From an uncultured Duncaniella sp. (GTDB lineage: Bacteria > Bacteroidota > Bacteroidia > Bacteroidales > Muribaculaceae): a stretch of 64,000 nucleotides of DNA. The position numbers and the translations under genes are program-made. The first letter of the stretch is position 1. Each line of letters opens with the position of its first letter. The notes under the pieces were generated by a model. That model saw only the letters and a program-made list of their open reading frames with translations, ran no database searches and had not been told where the DNA came from. Positions 44,185 through 53,657 of the stretch are shown piece after piece. Location of the stretch: positions 1-64,000 of the forward strand of contig NZ_CAJTQC010000010.1 of the NCBI RefSeq assembly GCF_910578445.1, written 5' to 3'.

Positions 44185-45804
44185 ATGACCAGATTAATCG
44201 CCTTAAGCATAATATCATTCTTAAGCCTGATGTCAGCTCACGCCGAGGTCAGACTTCCCCAGATATATTCCGACGGCATGGTCGTGCAACGCGACCGACC
44301 ACTCCATCTGCGAGGATATGCCGACCCCGGCGAGGAAATAACCATCAAGATTATCAAAGGTAACAAAACCACCGTCAAGGCTGATGCCGACGGTCGTTGG
44401 ACAGCGTCGCTTCCGGCTCTCAAAACCGGCAGGACATACACCATCGAAGCCGGTGATAAAACCATCACGAATGTTGCCGTCGGAGATGTGCTTCTATGTT
44501 CCGGCCAGTCAAACATGGAACTCCCGGTCAGACGTGTGACCGATATGTTTGCAGATGAAATCGCATCCTACAGAAATTCGGATATCCGCCATTTTATCGT
44601 GCCCAAGGAATTCGACTTTGCATCCGAGCGCGACGACGTAAGCCCTTCCACGTGGAAATCGGTCGATGAGGATGCCATGAATTTCTCAGCTCTCGCCTAC
44701 TTCACCGCCAAGGCACTTCACGAAAAGACAGGGCTGCCTGTGGGTATCGTCAACGCCTCGTGGGGCGGCACACCTGTCGAAGCTTGGATAAGCGAGGCGA
44801 ACCTCTCTTCATTCCCCCGCGCAATCAATGAAAAACTGATATACAGCGACGATTCTTACCGCGACCATATCAAGCGTCTCGAAAGCGAGAACTATTCGCG
44901 ATGGAATGCCGCGATGTGGGCCGGTGACCCGGGACTTCACTCTGAGGTGAAATGGTATGCTCCCGAATTCGATGATTCATCATGGATTGAAACAGACCTT
45001 ATCAGCGGAACATTGAACGACGGCACTGACCGCTGGAGCAACGACGGCCTCAACCCTGTCAACGGCTCTCACTGGCTTCGCAAAAATGTCGAGCTTCCGG
45101 CCTCGATGGCAGGAAAACCGGGCGTAATCCGCTTAGGCTGCATCGTCGATGCCGACTCGGTATATGTCAACGGAACTTTCGTCGGCACGACAAGCTATCA
45201 GTACCCTCCGCGCATCTACAACATTCCGGAAGGTGTCCTCCGCGAGGGTACAAACAATGTCACCGTACGCGTCATCAGCCAGAACGGAAATCCACATTTC
45301 GTTGCCGAAAAGCCATATAAGATAATTGTCGGAAACGAATCTATCAACCTTGAGGGCAAATGGCGCTATCATCTCGGAGCACCGATGCCTCAGGGACCGG
45401 CCATGGAATTTTATTGCTACAAACCGGCAGTGCTCTACAACGCAATGATTTCACCAGTCATCGACTATCCCGTAGCAGGAACAGTCTGGTATCAGGGCGA
45501 ATCGAACGTGAGCCGTCGCAACGAGTATGGAGCGTTGCTTAAGACGATGATTTCCAACTGGCGCGACGCGTCGGGCGACAATGATATGCCGTTTTATATC
45601 GTTGAACTCGCCGATTTCCTCCATCCATCCGACCATGAAGGACGTGCGGCATGGGCTGAAATGCGCAGCGTGCAGGCCAAAGTCGCCGATGAGACTCCAA
45701 ACACCACCATTATCCGGAATTCCGACCTCGGCGAGTGGAACGACATCCATCCGCTTGATAAAAAGACTCTCGGCCGGCGCGTTGCAGATGCAATCATAAA
45801 ATAA
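44185..45804 (+). CDS. SGNH-fold acetylesterase (annotated in homologues as sialate O-acetylesterase)
   Basis: This 539-residue exported esterase has a signal peptide ending in MSAHA. The GDVLLCSGQSNMELPV block carries the nucleophile serine (GQSN). Further SASA-type segments are GIVNASWGGTPVEAW and GTVWYQGESNVSRR, with the Asp/His pair in WNDIHPLDKK. A beta-sandwich insert lies at about 250-400. Next to GH10, GH43 and GH67 genes the real substrate is probably acetyl groups on xylan or glucuronoxylo-oligosaccharides rather than sialic acid. It is the first gene of the locus. Confidence 0.88.
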   Translation: MTRLIALSIISFLSLMSAHAEVRLPQIYSDGMVVQRDRPLHLRGYADPGEEITIKIIKGNKTTVKADADGRWTASLPALKTGRTYTIEAGDKTITNVAVGDVLLCSGQSNMELPVRRVTDMFADEIASYRNSDIRHFIVPKEFDFASERDDVSPSTWKSVDEDAMNFSALAYFTAKALHEKTGLPVGIVNASWGGTPVEAWISEANLSSFPRAINEKLIYSDDSYRDHIKRLESENYSRWNAAMWAGDPGLHSEVKWYAPEFDDSSWIETDLISGTLNDGTDRWSNDGLNPVNGSHWLRKNVELPASMAGKPGVIRLGCIVDADSVYVNGTFVGTTSYQYPPRIYNIPEGVLREGTNNVTVRVISQNGNPHFVAEKPYKIIVGNESINLEGKWRYHLGAPMPQGPAMEFYCYKPAVLYNAMISPVIDYPVAGTVWYQGESNVSRRNEYGALLKTMISNWRDASGDNDMPFYIVELADFLHPSDHEGRAAWAEMRSVQAKVADETPNTTIIRNSDLGEWNDIHPLDKKTLGRRVADAIIK

Positions 45805-45848
45805 CCTGTCAAAACCACCTCATCTTACCATAAGTATTCTTTAAATCC

Positions 45849-47261
45849 ATGGAAGCAAGTATCAATATGTCACAGTCACAGGAGTCAAAAGGCTTCTACA
45901 AACTGTCCATGCTACAGTGCATCGGATTCGGTTCAGGCGACCTCGCGCAAAACCTCATCTATCAGACCATCAGCATGTATCTGCTGTTTTTCTACACGAA
46001 TGTCTATGGGCTTGACCCAGCCGTAGCAGCTGTCATGTTTCTTATTGTACGTATAGTCGACGTCATCTGGGACCCCATTGTCGGAACTTTTGTCGACAAA
46101 CGCAATCCCCGGTTAGGTAAATACCGCTCCTACCTGATACTTGGAGGCATTCCTCTGACCGGTTTTGCCATTCTGTGTTTCTGGAACGGCTTTTCCGGCT
46201 CTCTGCTTTATGCCTATATTACATATGTGGGGCTTTCGATGTGCTACACTCTCGTCAACGTCCCCTACGGCGCACTCAACGCATCTCTGACACGCGACAC
46301 GGCCGAAATCACAAAGCTCACATCGGTGCGCATGTTCATGGCAAACGTCGGCGGTCTTGCCGTCGGAATGGGTATTCCGTTCGTGCTCCGCATTTTCGAC
46401 CCGACCGAAACGACAGACATGTCGATGAACGACGGTGCATGGTTCGCTACCATGACCCTATATGGCTGTGTCGGGCTCGGACTTCTGATATTCTGCTTCT
46501 CCCAGTGCCGCGAACGTGTGGTGATGGATTCCAAAGAGACAGAAAATGTCAAAGTGACCGACCTTTGGATGGAATTCGTACATAACCGTCCGCTGCGCAT
46601 ACTCGCATTCTTCTTTGTGACCGCATTTGCCATGATGGCAGTCGGAAACGCAGCCGGTGCATACTACATCCAGTATAATCTCGGAGGCTCTGCAGCCGAA
46701 CTTTCAATTTTCATGGGACTCGGCTCAATCCCTGCATTCATTTTCATGCCGATGATTCCGGCAATCAAGAAAATGGTCGGCAAGAAAGGCATGTTCTACA
46801 TCTTCCTTGTAGTGGCAATCATCGGCATGGCAATGCTCTATGCCATCTCAATGATCGAGGCCCTGAAACAGTACATGATACTCGTCTACATTGCCCAGTT
46901 CATCAAATCGACCGGCGTAATCGTCGCCACCGGCTACATGTGGGCTCTCGTGCCTGAAGTCATCTCCTACGGAGAATACACCCACGGCCGACGCATCTCA
47001 GGCATCGTCAATGCCCTCACCGGCATTTTCTACAAAGCCGGCATGGCTCTTGGCGGAGTTGTCCCCGGACTCGTACTCGCCTTCGTAGGCTTCCAGAAAG
47101 AGGCACTGACACAGACTCCGTTCGCACAGCAGGGCATCCTCTGGCTCGTAGCTGTCATTCCAGCCATTCTCCTCGCCCTCGCAATGTTCATCATCTCACG
47201 CTATGAACTTGACGACGATGTAATCGACCGTATCAACCGTGAAATCGAATCTCGCCATTGA
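45849..47261 (+). CDS. GPH-family oligosaccharide/pentoside:cation symporter (MFS)
   Basis: This 470-residue inner-membrane transporter has about 12 helices and the glycoside-pentoside-hexuronide family signature in DVIWDPIVGTFVDKRNPRLGKYR. VNVPYGALNASLTRDT follows in the next loop. Relatives include XynP- and MelB-type carriers. With intracellular-looking GH43 beside it, it probably imports xylo-oligosaccharides or aldouronic acids. The start could be 6 codons later (MSQSQESKG). It lies 44 nt after the esterase gene and is probably in one operon with it. Confidence 0.9.
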   Translation: MEASINMSQSQESKGFYKLSMLQCIGFGSGDLAQNLIYQTISMYLLFFYTNVYGLDPAVAAVMFLIVRIVDVIWDPIVGTFVDKRNPRLGKYRSYLILGGIPLTGFAILCFWNGFSGSLLYAYITYVGLSMCYTLVNVPYGALNASLTRDTAEITKLTSVRMFMANVGGLAVGMGIPFVLRIFDPTETTDMSMNDGAWFATMTLYGCVGLGLLIFCFSQCRERVVMDSKETENVKVTDLWMEFVHNRPLRILAFFFVTAFAMMAVGNAAGAYYIQYNLGGSAAELSIFMGLGSIPAFIFMPMIPAIKKMVGKKGMFYIFLVVAIIGMAMLYAISMIEALKQYMILVYIAQFIKSTGVIVATGYMWALVPEVISYGEYTHGRRISGIVNALTGIFYKAGMALGGVVPGLVLAFVGFQKEALTQTPFAQQGILWLVAVIPAILLALAMFIISRYELDDDVIDRINREIESRH

Positions 47262-47301
47262 CCATCATCCCACGACAAACTTCACCAACTACAATAAGAT
47301 T

Positions 47302-48417
47302 ATGAAAAAATTCGTCCTGCCAGTATCTACAGCGACCTTATTCCTCTTATCGGCATGTGCCACTGAGAAAGCCGAGCCGACGATGAAAGAATATTTTGCC
47401 AACGACTTCCTGATTGGAGCGGCAATCAACATGCCCCATGTCAAAGGAGATGATCCGAAATCCGATTCAATCGTTCGCCGCCACTTCAATTCAATCGTGG
47501 CTGAAAACTGTATGAAGTGTGAAGAAATCCATCCGGCTGAAAACACTTACTTCTGGGATGATGCCGACGCTTTTGTCGATTACGGACAGCGCAACAACAT
47601 GGCTATAATCGGACACACTCTGATATGGCACTCTCAGCTCGCCCCTTGGTTTGCCGTCGATTCCGAAGGCAAACCTGCCACGCCGGATGTGCTGAAACAG
47701 CGCATGCGCGACCACATAACAACCGTCGTGACTCGCTACAAAGGTAAAATAAAGGGATGGGATGTTGTCAACGAAGCAATCATGGAAGACGGTTCTTACC
47801 GCAAATCGCCGTTCTACGATATTCTGGGCGAGGAATTTATTCCTCTTGCCTTCCAGTATGCCCACGAAGCAGACCCTGATGCGGAACTGTATATCAACGA
47901 TTATGCCATGAACGTGCCGGCAAAACGTGACGCATACGTGAAACTCGTCAACGACATGAAGTCAAAAGGACTCCGCGTCGACGGGATAGGCATGCAGGCC
48001 CACATGGGTATGGATTATCCCGATTTCAATGAATTCGAGAAGTCAATCGAGGCCTATGCTTCGACAGGCTGCAATGTGATGATCACCGAATGGGACATGA
48101 GCGCCCTCCCGACCGTCAGCCACAGCGCCAACATCTCCGACAGCATTGTCTACAACACGGTCTTCAATCCTTATCCCGACGGAATGCCGGCCGAGATTGC
48201 CGAGCGTTGGAACTGCCGGATGGACTCTGTGACCGACATACTCCTGCGCCATTCTGACGTCATATCACGAGTAACCGCATGGGGCACACACGACGGCATG
48301 TCATGGAAAAACAATTTCCCGATGAAAGGCCGTGTGGAATACCCGCTGCTGTTTGACCGCGACTACAATCTCAAGCCATTCATGGAAAACCGGCTTGCCG
48401 AATCCACTGCAAAGTGA
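47302..48417 (+). CDS. GH10 endo-1,4-beta-xylanase lipoprotein
   Basis: GH10 (371 residues) cuts the xylan backbone. A lipobox (FLLSAC) directs it to the outer membrane. The acid/base Glu is E158 in WDVVNEAIMEDG and the nucleophile is E263 in MITEWDMSALP. GIGMQAHMGMD and HTLIWHSQ are typical substrate-binding segments. I chose ATG 47302, where the signal peptide begins (KKFVLPVSTATLFLLSAC). The longer frame starts inside the symporter gene. No carbohydrate-binding module is present, so it probably acts on oligosaccharides or soluble xylan. Confidence 0.94.
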   Translation: MKKFVLPVSTATLFLLSACATEKAEPTMKEYFANDFLIGAAINMPHVKGDDPKSDSIVRRHFNSIVAENCMKCEEIHPAENTYFWDDADAFVDYGQRNNMAIIGHTLIWHSQLAPWFAVDSEGKPATPDVLKQRMRDHITTVVTRYKGKIKGWDVVNEAIMEDGSYRKSPFYDILGEEFIPLAFQYAHEADPDAELYINDYAMNVPAKRDAYVKLVNDMKSKGLRVDGIGMQAHMGMDYPDFNEFEKSIEAYASTGCNVMITEWDMSALPTVSHSANISDSIVYNTVFNPYPDGMPAEIAERWNCRMDSVTDILLRHSDVISRVTAWGTHDGMSWKNNFPMKGRVEYPLLFDRDYNLKPFMENRLAESTAK

Positions 48418-48451
48418 CAGCGATAAATACAATTAAAATCAATAACGCCAT

Positions 48452-49447
48452 ATGAAACTACTGTCTCCCGAAAAAAGATACCTGTTTCCCGATGACTACA
48501 TGGCCGATCCGAGCGTCCATGTGTTCAACGGCAGGATATATATATACCCGTCACACGACTGGGAATGTGAAAACGTCGAAAACGACAATGGTGACCAGTA
48601 TGTCATGAAAGACATGCACGTACTGAGCATCGACGGCAACCCCATGACCGGAAAAGTCACAGACCACGGCAAGGCGCTCGATATCGCGGATATTCCTTGG
48701 GCCGGCCGACAGCTCTGGGACTGCGACTGCACGGAAAAGGATGGAAAGTACTATCTTTATTTCCCGCTTAAGGACAAAAACGACATTTTCCGCATCGGTG
48801 TAGCCGTAAGCGACCGTCCTGAAGGACCGTTCATTCCTCAGCCCGACCCTATACGCGGTTCATACTCGATGGACATCTGCGTTCTTCCCGACAATGGTGA
48901 GTATTATCTCTACTTCGGCGGCCTGTGGGGCGGTCAGCTTCAGCGCTACAGCGACAACAAGGCGCTTGAATCGGCCTATCTTCCTGAAGGAGACGAACCG
49001 GCTCTCCCCTCGCGCTGTGTACGCCTGACAAAAGACATGCTTCAGTTCGCTGAAGAACCGCGTCCGATAGTGATTCTCGATGCCGACGGAAATCCTTTGA
49101 AAGCAAATGACCCCCACCGCTTCTTCGAAGCCTCGTGGGTGCACAAATATAATGGTAAATACTATCTCTCGTATTCCACCGGCGACAGCCATCTGCTCTG
49201 CTATGCCATCGGCGACAACCCCTACGGACCTTTTGTCTATCAGGGTGTGATTCTAACTCCTGTTGTCGGATGGACCACCCATCACTGCATCATAGAATAT
49301 GAGGGTAAGTGGTATCTGTTCCATCACGACAGTGTCCCCTCCGGGGGCAAATCATGGCTACGCAGCCTTAAGGTATGCGAGCTTACCTACGACGAAGACG
49401 GTCATATCCTACCGATTGACGGAGGAGGCGACCATTATGATGAGTAA
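48452..49447 (+). CDS. GH43 family beta-xylosidase/alpha-L-arabinofuranosidase
   Basis: This 331-residue five-bladed propeller enzyme has no signal peptide, so it is probably cytoplasmic. The catalytic residues fit the family: general base D19 (YMADPSVHV), pKa modulator D141 (SYSMDICVL) and acid E226 (RFFEASWVHK). It would release xylose or arabinose from imported oligosaccharides. It lies 34 nt after the xylanase gene and is followed by a hairpin. The exact bond cleaved cannot be read from sequence. Confidence 0.9.
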   Translation: MKLLSPEKRYLFPDDYMADPSVHVFNGRIYIYPSHDWECENVENDNGDQYVMKDMHVLSIDGNPMTGKVTDHGKALDIADIPWAGRQLWDCDCTEKDGKYYLYFPLKDKNDIFRIGVAVSDRPEGPFIPQPDPIRGSYSMDICVLPDNGEYYLYFGGLWGGQLQRYSDNKALESAYLPEGDEPALPSRCVRLTKDMLQFAEEPRPIVILDADGNPLKANDPHRFFEASWVHKYNGKYYLSYSTGDSHLLCYAIGDNPYGPFVYQGVILTPVVGWTTHHCIIEYEGKWYLFHHDSVPSGGKSWLRSLKVCELTYDEDGHILPIDGGGDHYDE

Positions 49448-49466
49448 TCTTCGGGACAAGCAGAAA

Positions 49467-49497
49467 GTAGGGACGCGGTAAAAAACCACGTCCCTAC
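49467..49497. terminator. Terminator between the GH43 gene and the convergent His-rich gene
   Basis: GTAGGGACG and CGGT on the left pair with ACC and CGTCCCTAC on the right. There is one bulge and a loop of A residues. It lies between convergent genes. The U tract is weak. Confidence 0.6.
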
Positions 49498-49502
49498 TCT
49501 GT

Positions 49503-49853
49503 TCAATCATCATCGTCATCCCAATGGTGATGGCCATGATGTCTGTGATGTTTGTAGAGTTCCTTGTAGAATTTTTTCTGAGCCTTACGATACTTCTTAT
49601 ATCTTTTCTTCAGCTTCTTGCTGTGGTGATGGTCTCCGTAATCGTAGTAACCACGCGGGCCGTCCCAGCCATAGTCCACGTAATGAACCACCCTGCGTGG
49701 CGGAGGTGGCGGCGGCACATGACGGCCTGAATGATGGTTGACACTTACTCCTGCTCCTCCAAGGTCCATCCAAAACGATACATTTGTCTGTCCTACCATA
49801 AGAGTAGAACCTGCGATTGCTGCCGAAAGGGCTAATGCTGCTATTCGTTTCAT
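49503..49853 (-). CDS. Small exported His-rich protein of unknown function
   Basis: This 116-residue protein has a signal peptide (MKRIAALALSAAIAGSTL, cleavage near GQT). A proline run (HVPPPPPPRRVVHYVDY), a Gly/Tyr-rich part, a Lys/Arg/Tyr-rich helix (KKRYKKYRKAQKKFYKEL) and a His cluster ending in five Asp (HHGHHHWDDDDD) follow. The composition suggests metal binding or assembly on the surface. It lies on the minus strand inside the otherwise plus-strand xylan locus, so it is probably regulated apart. I do not recognise a family. Confidence 0.75.
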   Translation of the reverse strand: MKRIAALALSAAIAGSTLMVGQTNVSFWMDLGGAGVSVNHHSGRHVPPPPPPRRVVHYVDYGWDGPRGYYDYGDHHHSKKLKKRYKKYRKAQKKFYKELYKHHRHHGHHHWDDDDD

Positions 49854-50011
49854 GACTTTTCGAATTTGGGGATTGTATATTCATAAAACTTTCCCGAATC
49901 ACATAAAGTTGAGTGGATAGACATTCCGACCAACATATTGGAAATATCAGCCAATCGAATTCTGACTTTATATAATCCGTTTTAACATCTACCAAACATA
50001 TATTTCAGTCT

Positions 50012-52036
50012 ATGAATCAATATCGGACACTTTTTTTATCATTATTCATACTTCTGTCACACACTCTCACGGCGACAGAAAACCAAGGCCGAATCAGCTG
50101 GCTTCCCTACGGAAAAGACGATAAGGCAACAGTGACAGTCACACAAGAGCACCTGTCACCGACTCTCTCAATCGCATGCCGCGAGCTACGCGACAACTGG
50201 AATGGACAGCCTGTCAGACTGACTAAAAAAGGAATCGCCAAGAAACTCCCGCGCAACGGATATGCAATCAGCCGGACAGATGATGAGGTGATCATACAAG
50301 GTTCTGATGACCTTGGGATATTATACGGCGCATACGCCCTGCTTCGCAATCCACAGAGCGGAAAAGACAGCTGTCTATACGATTCACCTGCCTACGATCT
50401 GCGAATACTCAACCATTGGGACAATCTCGACGGAACAATCGAGCGAGGCTATGCCGGACACTCCCTTTGGAAATGGGACGAACTACCGACGACCGTTTCA
50501 CCTCGCTATGAGGAATACGCACGCGCCAATGCGGCAATCGGAATAAACGGTACGGTGCTCAACAATGTCAATGCCTCGCCCCGCATCCTATCACACGACT
50601 ATCTGGTCAAGGTGGCCCGACTCGCCGACATATTCCGTCCTTATGGAATAAAGGTATATCTTTCGGTCAATTTCGCCTCACCAATGGCTCTTGACTCGCT
50701 TCCAACTGCCGACCCGCTCGACAAACGAGTCAACAAATGGTGGAAAGACAAAGCCAAGGAAATCTACCGACTGATTCCCGATTTCGGAGGATTTCTTGTC
50801 AAAGCCAATTCCGAAGGACAACCGGGGCCAATGGATTTCAACCGTAGTCATGCCGACGGCGCAAACATGCTGGCCAAAGCGCTCAGACCTTACGGCGGAA
50901 TTGTGATGTGGCGTGCATTTGTCTATTCCCCGGCCGATGCCGACAGGGCAAAGCAAGCCTATCTTGAGTTTCAGCCACTCGACGGCAAATTTGAATCAAA
51001 CGTAATAATACAGATAAAAAACGGCCCTATCGACTTCCAGCCGCGCGAACCTTACTCTCCGCTCTTCGGCGCTATGCCAAAGACAGACCAGATGGTCGAA
51101 TTTCAGGTGACACAGGAATATCTCGGCCATGCCAACCATCTGGCATATCTCGCCCCGATGTGGAGCGAATTTTTTGAATACGTACGTCCCGAATCTCTAA
51201 AAGCTGTTTCAGGCGTGGCAAACATCGGTGACGACGAAAACTGGACAGGCAATCCACTTGCTCAAGCAAACTGGTATGCATTCGGGCGGATGGCTTGGAA
51301 TCCTGAACTTACACCCGGCAGGATTGCCGACGAATGGATTGCGTCACACCTTGTCGACAAGACGCAGACAGCAAATGAGGTCTACACATCACTCATCGAC
51401 ATGTTTCTGACCAGCCGTGAAGCCGTGGTCGACTACATGATGCCCCTTGGTCTCCACCATCTCTTTGCATTCGGCCACCACTACGGCCCTGAGCCTTGGT
51501 GCGAAGTGGAAGGCGCACGCCCCGACTGGCTTCCGGTCTACTATCACCGTGCCGACAACGAGGGCATAGGCTTTGACCGCTCTCCGACAGGAAGCAACGC
51601 AACCGGCCAATATCCCGAAGGATTCAGAGAACAGCTTGCCGACATAAACACATGTCCCGAAGAATTCCTTCTGTGGTTTCATCATGTCTCATGGACCCAT
51701 ACCATGAAATCAGGAAGAAGCTTATGGGATGAACTCTGTCACGCATATCAGCGCGGTGTCGACAAGGTAGCGACCTATCAGGATGTATGGAAAAACGCCC
51801 GGCCGTATGTAGACCCCGCGGTTTATGCGGATGTCGCGTTAAGGCTCGACACTCAACTGCGCGACGCAAAATGGTGGCGCGACGCATGTCTGCAATATTT
51901 CCGTCAATACTCCCGGATGCCAATCCCCGATAAAGTGGAATCTCCGTCACACACCCTCGATGAGCTGATGAAAATCAAGCTCAATATCTCCAACTACGAA
52001 TCTCCATCGCCGGAATTGCTCAACAGAGTAAGATGA
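50012..52036 (+). CDS. GH67 alpha-glucuronidase
   Basis: GH67 (674 residues) removes (4-O-methyl)glucuronic acid from the non-reducing end of xylo-oligosaccharides. A signal peptide precedes the N-terminal beta domain and the catalytic barrel. The proton donor is E268 in LVKANSEGQPG. The bases are D341 (NGPIDFQPREPY) and E369 (QVTQEYLGH), at spacings of 73 and 101 as in the Cellvibrio enzyme. A helical C-terminal domain completes it. It would act after GH10 has cut glucuronoxylan, and the esterase may expose its substrate. It stands after the His-rich gene and probably has its own promoter. Confidence 0.95.
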   Translation: MNQYRTLFLSLFILLSHTLTATENQGRISWLPYGKDDKATVTVTQEHLSPTLSIACRELRDNWNGQPVRLTKKGIAKKLPRNGYAISRTDDEVIIQGSDDLGILYGAYALLRNPQSGKDSCLYDSPAYDLRILNHWDNLDGTIERGYAGHSLWKWDELPTTVSPRYEEYARANAAIGINGTVLNNVNASPRILSHDYLVKVARLADIFRPYGIKVYLSVNFASPMALDSLPTADPLDKRVNKWWKDKAKEIYRLIPDFGGFLVKANSEGQPGPMDFNRSHADGANMLAKALRPYGGIVMWRAFVYSPADADRAKQAYLEFQPLDGKFESNVIIQIKNGPIDFQPREPYSPLFGAMPKTDQMVEFQVTQEYLGHANHLAYLAPMWSEFFEYVRPESLKAVSGVANIGDDENWTGNPLAQANWYAFGRMAWNPELTPGRIADEWIASHLVDKTQTANEVYTSLIDMFLTSREAVVDYMMPLGLHHLFAFGHHYGPEPWCEVEGARPDWLPVYYHRADNEGIGFDRSPTGSNATGQYPEGFREQLADINTCPEEFLLWFHHVSWTHTMKSGRSLWDELCHAYQRGVDKVATYQDVWKNARPYVDPAVYADVALRLDTQLRDAKWWRDACLQYFRQYSRMPIPDKVESPSHTLDELMKIKLNISNYESPSPELLNRVR

Positions 52037-52063
52037 CACGGCTATAGAATAGTTATGGTAATA

Positions 52064-52103
52064 AAGCGAAGCAGGACTCCCGGTCGGGAATCCTGCTTCG
52101 CTT
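52064..52103. terminator. Bidirectional terminator between GH67 and ftsZ
   Basis: AAGCGAAGCAGGA (52064-52076) pairs perfectly with TCCTGCTTCGCTT (52091-52103), with an inner CCCG/CGGG extension, between two convergent genes. Confidence 0.85.
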
Positions 52104-52128
52104 ATCCTTATATATATAAACTCTCGGA

Positions 52129-53583
52129 TTAGCCGAAGACAACAGTCATACCCGGCGTTCCTCCCTGCTGCACAGGCGAGGTTGAGTGAGAGCCAACATA
52201 TTCCGACATTCCGGTGCGGACACTCTCGACAATCTTGCGGTCGCGCTTGTAGGTAGGATACTTCTCAAGTATGTCGCAGATTGCATCATCGTCGAGCTGG
52301 TCAAGGCCAAGGATTATAGTAGATGTGCGGTCCTTGCCTTCGGTAAGGTCTTTGATTTTTGTAAGGCCATATTCCTCGGCAAGACGCTCGTCGGTTATCT
52401 CCGACGGATTAGGTGTCGCGGGCTTAGGCGCAACAGGTGTTGCCGGAGCAGTATTGATTCCGCTCTTGGCCGGTGCAGGAGGAGGAGTCGGGGTTGCGGG
52501 ACGTCCGCCGGGCTTACCGCCACCGAATCCGAAACCGCTCATGCCGTTTGCCATAAGCTCTTCTTCCTCTTCACGGAGAGTGACATCAAATCCTGAGGCG
52601 AGAATAGTCATCTTCACACCGTTGCCGAGGTTTTCGTCAAATCCGACACCCCAGATGACATCGACATCGGTCGTAATCGAGCCGATGAAGTCGGTGATTT
52701 CGCGGGTCTCGCTCATGAGGAATTTCTCCTCTGCGTTGGGATTGAAATAGAGGTTGAACAGGAGCTTCTTCGAACCGAGGATGTCACGGTTTTTCAGAAG
52801 AGGTGAGTTGAGTGCGTCGCGGATAGCCTTGGTGACACGCTCCTCACCTTCGCCGTAGCCGGTAGAGATAATTGCAGCACCACCGTCGCGAAGAGTCGAA
52901 TCAACGTCGTTGAAGTCAAGGTTGATGAGGCCGTTGCAAGTTATAAGCTCCGAAATCGAACGGGCGGCAATCGAGAGAGTGTCATCGGCCTTACCGAACG
53001 CGTTAAGGAAATCAAGATCGCCGTATATCTCACCGAGCCGTTCGTTGTTTATGACAAGGAGCGCATCTACATGCTTTGCCATCTCGTCAGCTCCGGCAAT
53101 CGCTTTCTTAATCTTTTTCTGTCCTTCGAAAAGGAAGGGAATCGTCACGATACCGATTGTAAGCAGGCCACGCTGCTTGGCGATACGTGCGACCACAGGT
53201 GCAGCACCTGTACCTGTTCCACCACCCATACCGGCAGTGATAAACACCATTTTCGTCTGGTCATCGAACAAGGCTGCAATCTCTTCGGCACTCTCCTCTG
53301 CGAAATCACGGGCTTTTTCCGGTTTGTTGCCCGCACCGAGGCCGTCGCCGATTTCAAGAGTGTGCGGCACTTGCGAATGACATAGAGCCTGACGGTCTGT
53401 ATTGATATTGACAAACGAAACACTCTTGATGCCCTGTACATACATGTGGTTTACGGCATTGTTGCCGCCACCGCCCACACCAATAGCCATTATATTGCAT
53501 GCGAGGTCAGGAGCCATAGTATTGCCCTTGAAGGCAGAAGTGTCTGAAATGTCTTGATTATACTGATTTTTGTTTTCGTCCAT
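52129..53583 (-). CDS. ftsZ: Cell division protein FtsZ
   Basis: FtsZ (484 residues) is the tubulin-like GTPase that forms the division ring. It has GVGGGGNNAVNHM (about 36-47), the signature GGGTGTGAAPV (about 120-130) and NIDTDRQAL-type contacts. After the globular core (to about 340) come a Pro/Gly-rich linker (about 341-394) and a further folded-looking module. This module lies at about 395-456 (ERLAEEYGLTKIKDL, DDDAICDILEKYPTYKRDRK). The C terminus ends VVFG instead of the usual conserved peptide. It is the last gene of the division cluster. Confidence 0.95.
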   Translation of the reverse strand: MDENKNQYNQDISDTSAFKGNTMAPDLACNIMAIGVGGGGNNAVNHMYVQGIKSVSFVNINTDRQALCHSQVPHTLEIGDGLGAGNKPEKARDFAEESAEEIAALFDDQTKMVFITAGMGGGTGTGAAPVVARIAKQRGLLTIGIVTIPFLFEGQKKIKKAIAGADEMAKHVDALLVINNERLGEIYGDLDFLNAFGKADDTLSIAARSISELITCNGLINLDFNDVDSTLRDGGAAIISTGYGEGEERVTKAIRDALNSPLLKNRDILGSKKLLFNLYFNPNAEEKFLMSETREITDFIGSITTDVDVIWGVGFDENLGNGVKMTILASGFDVTLREEEEELMANGMSGFGFGGGKPGGRPATPTPPPAPAKSGINTAPATPVAPKPATPNPSEITDERLAEEYGLTKIKDLTEGKDRTSTIILGLDQLDDDAICDILEKYPTYKRDRKIVESVRTGMSEYVGSHSTSPVQQGGTPGMTVVFG

Positions 53584-53657
53584 TTTTTTACTGCTTGAGG
53601 TTAGACGTCAGTGTATAAAATTTATTCTAAACTATTTTTTATCAAAGCATAGTCTGA

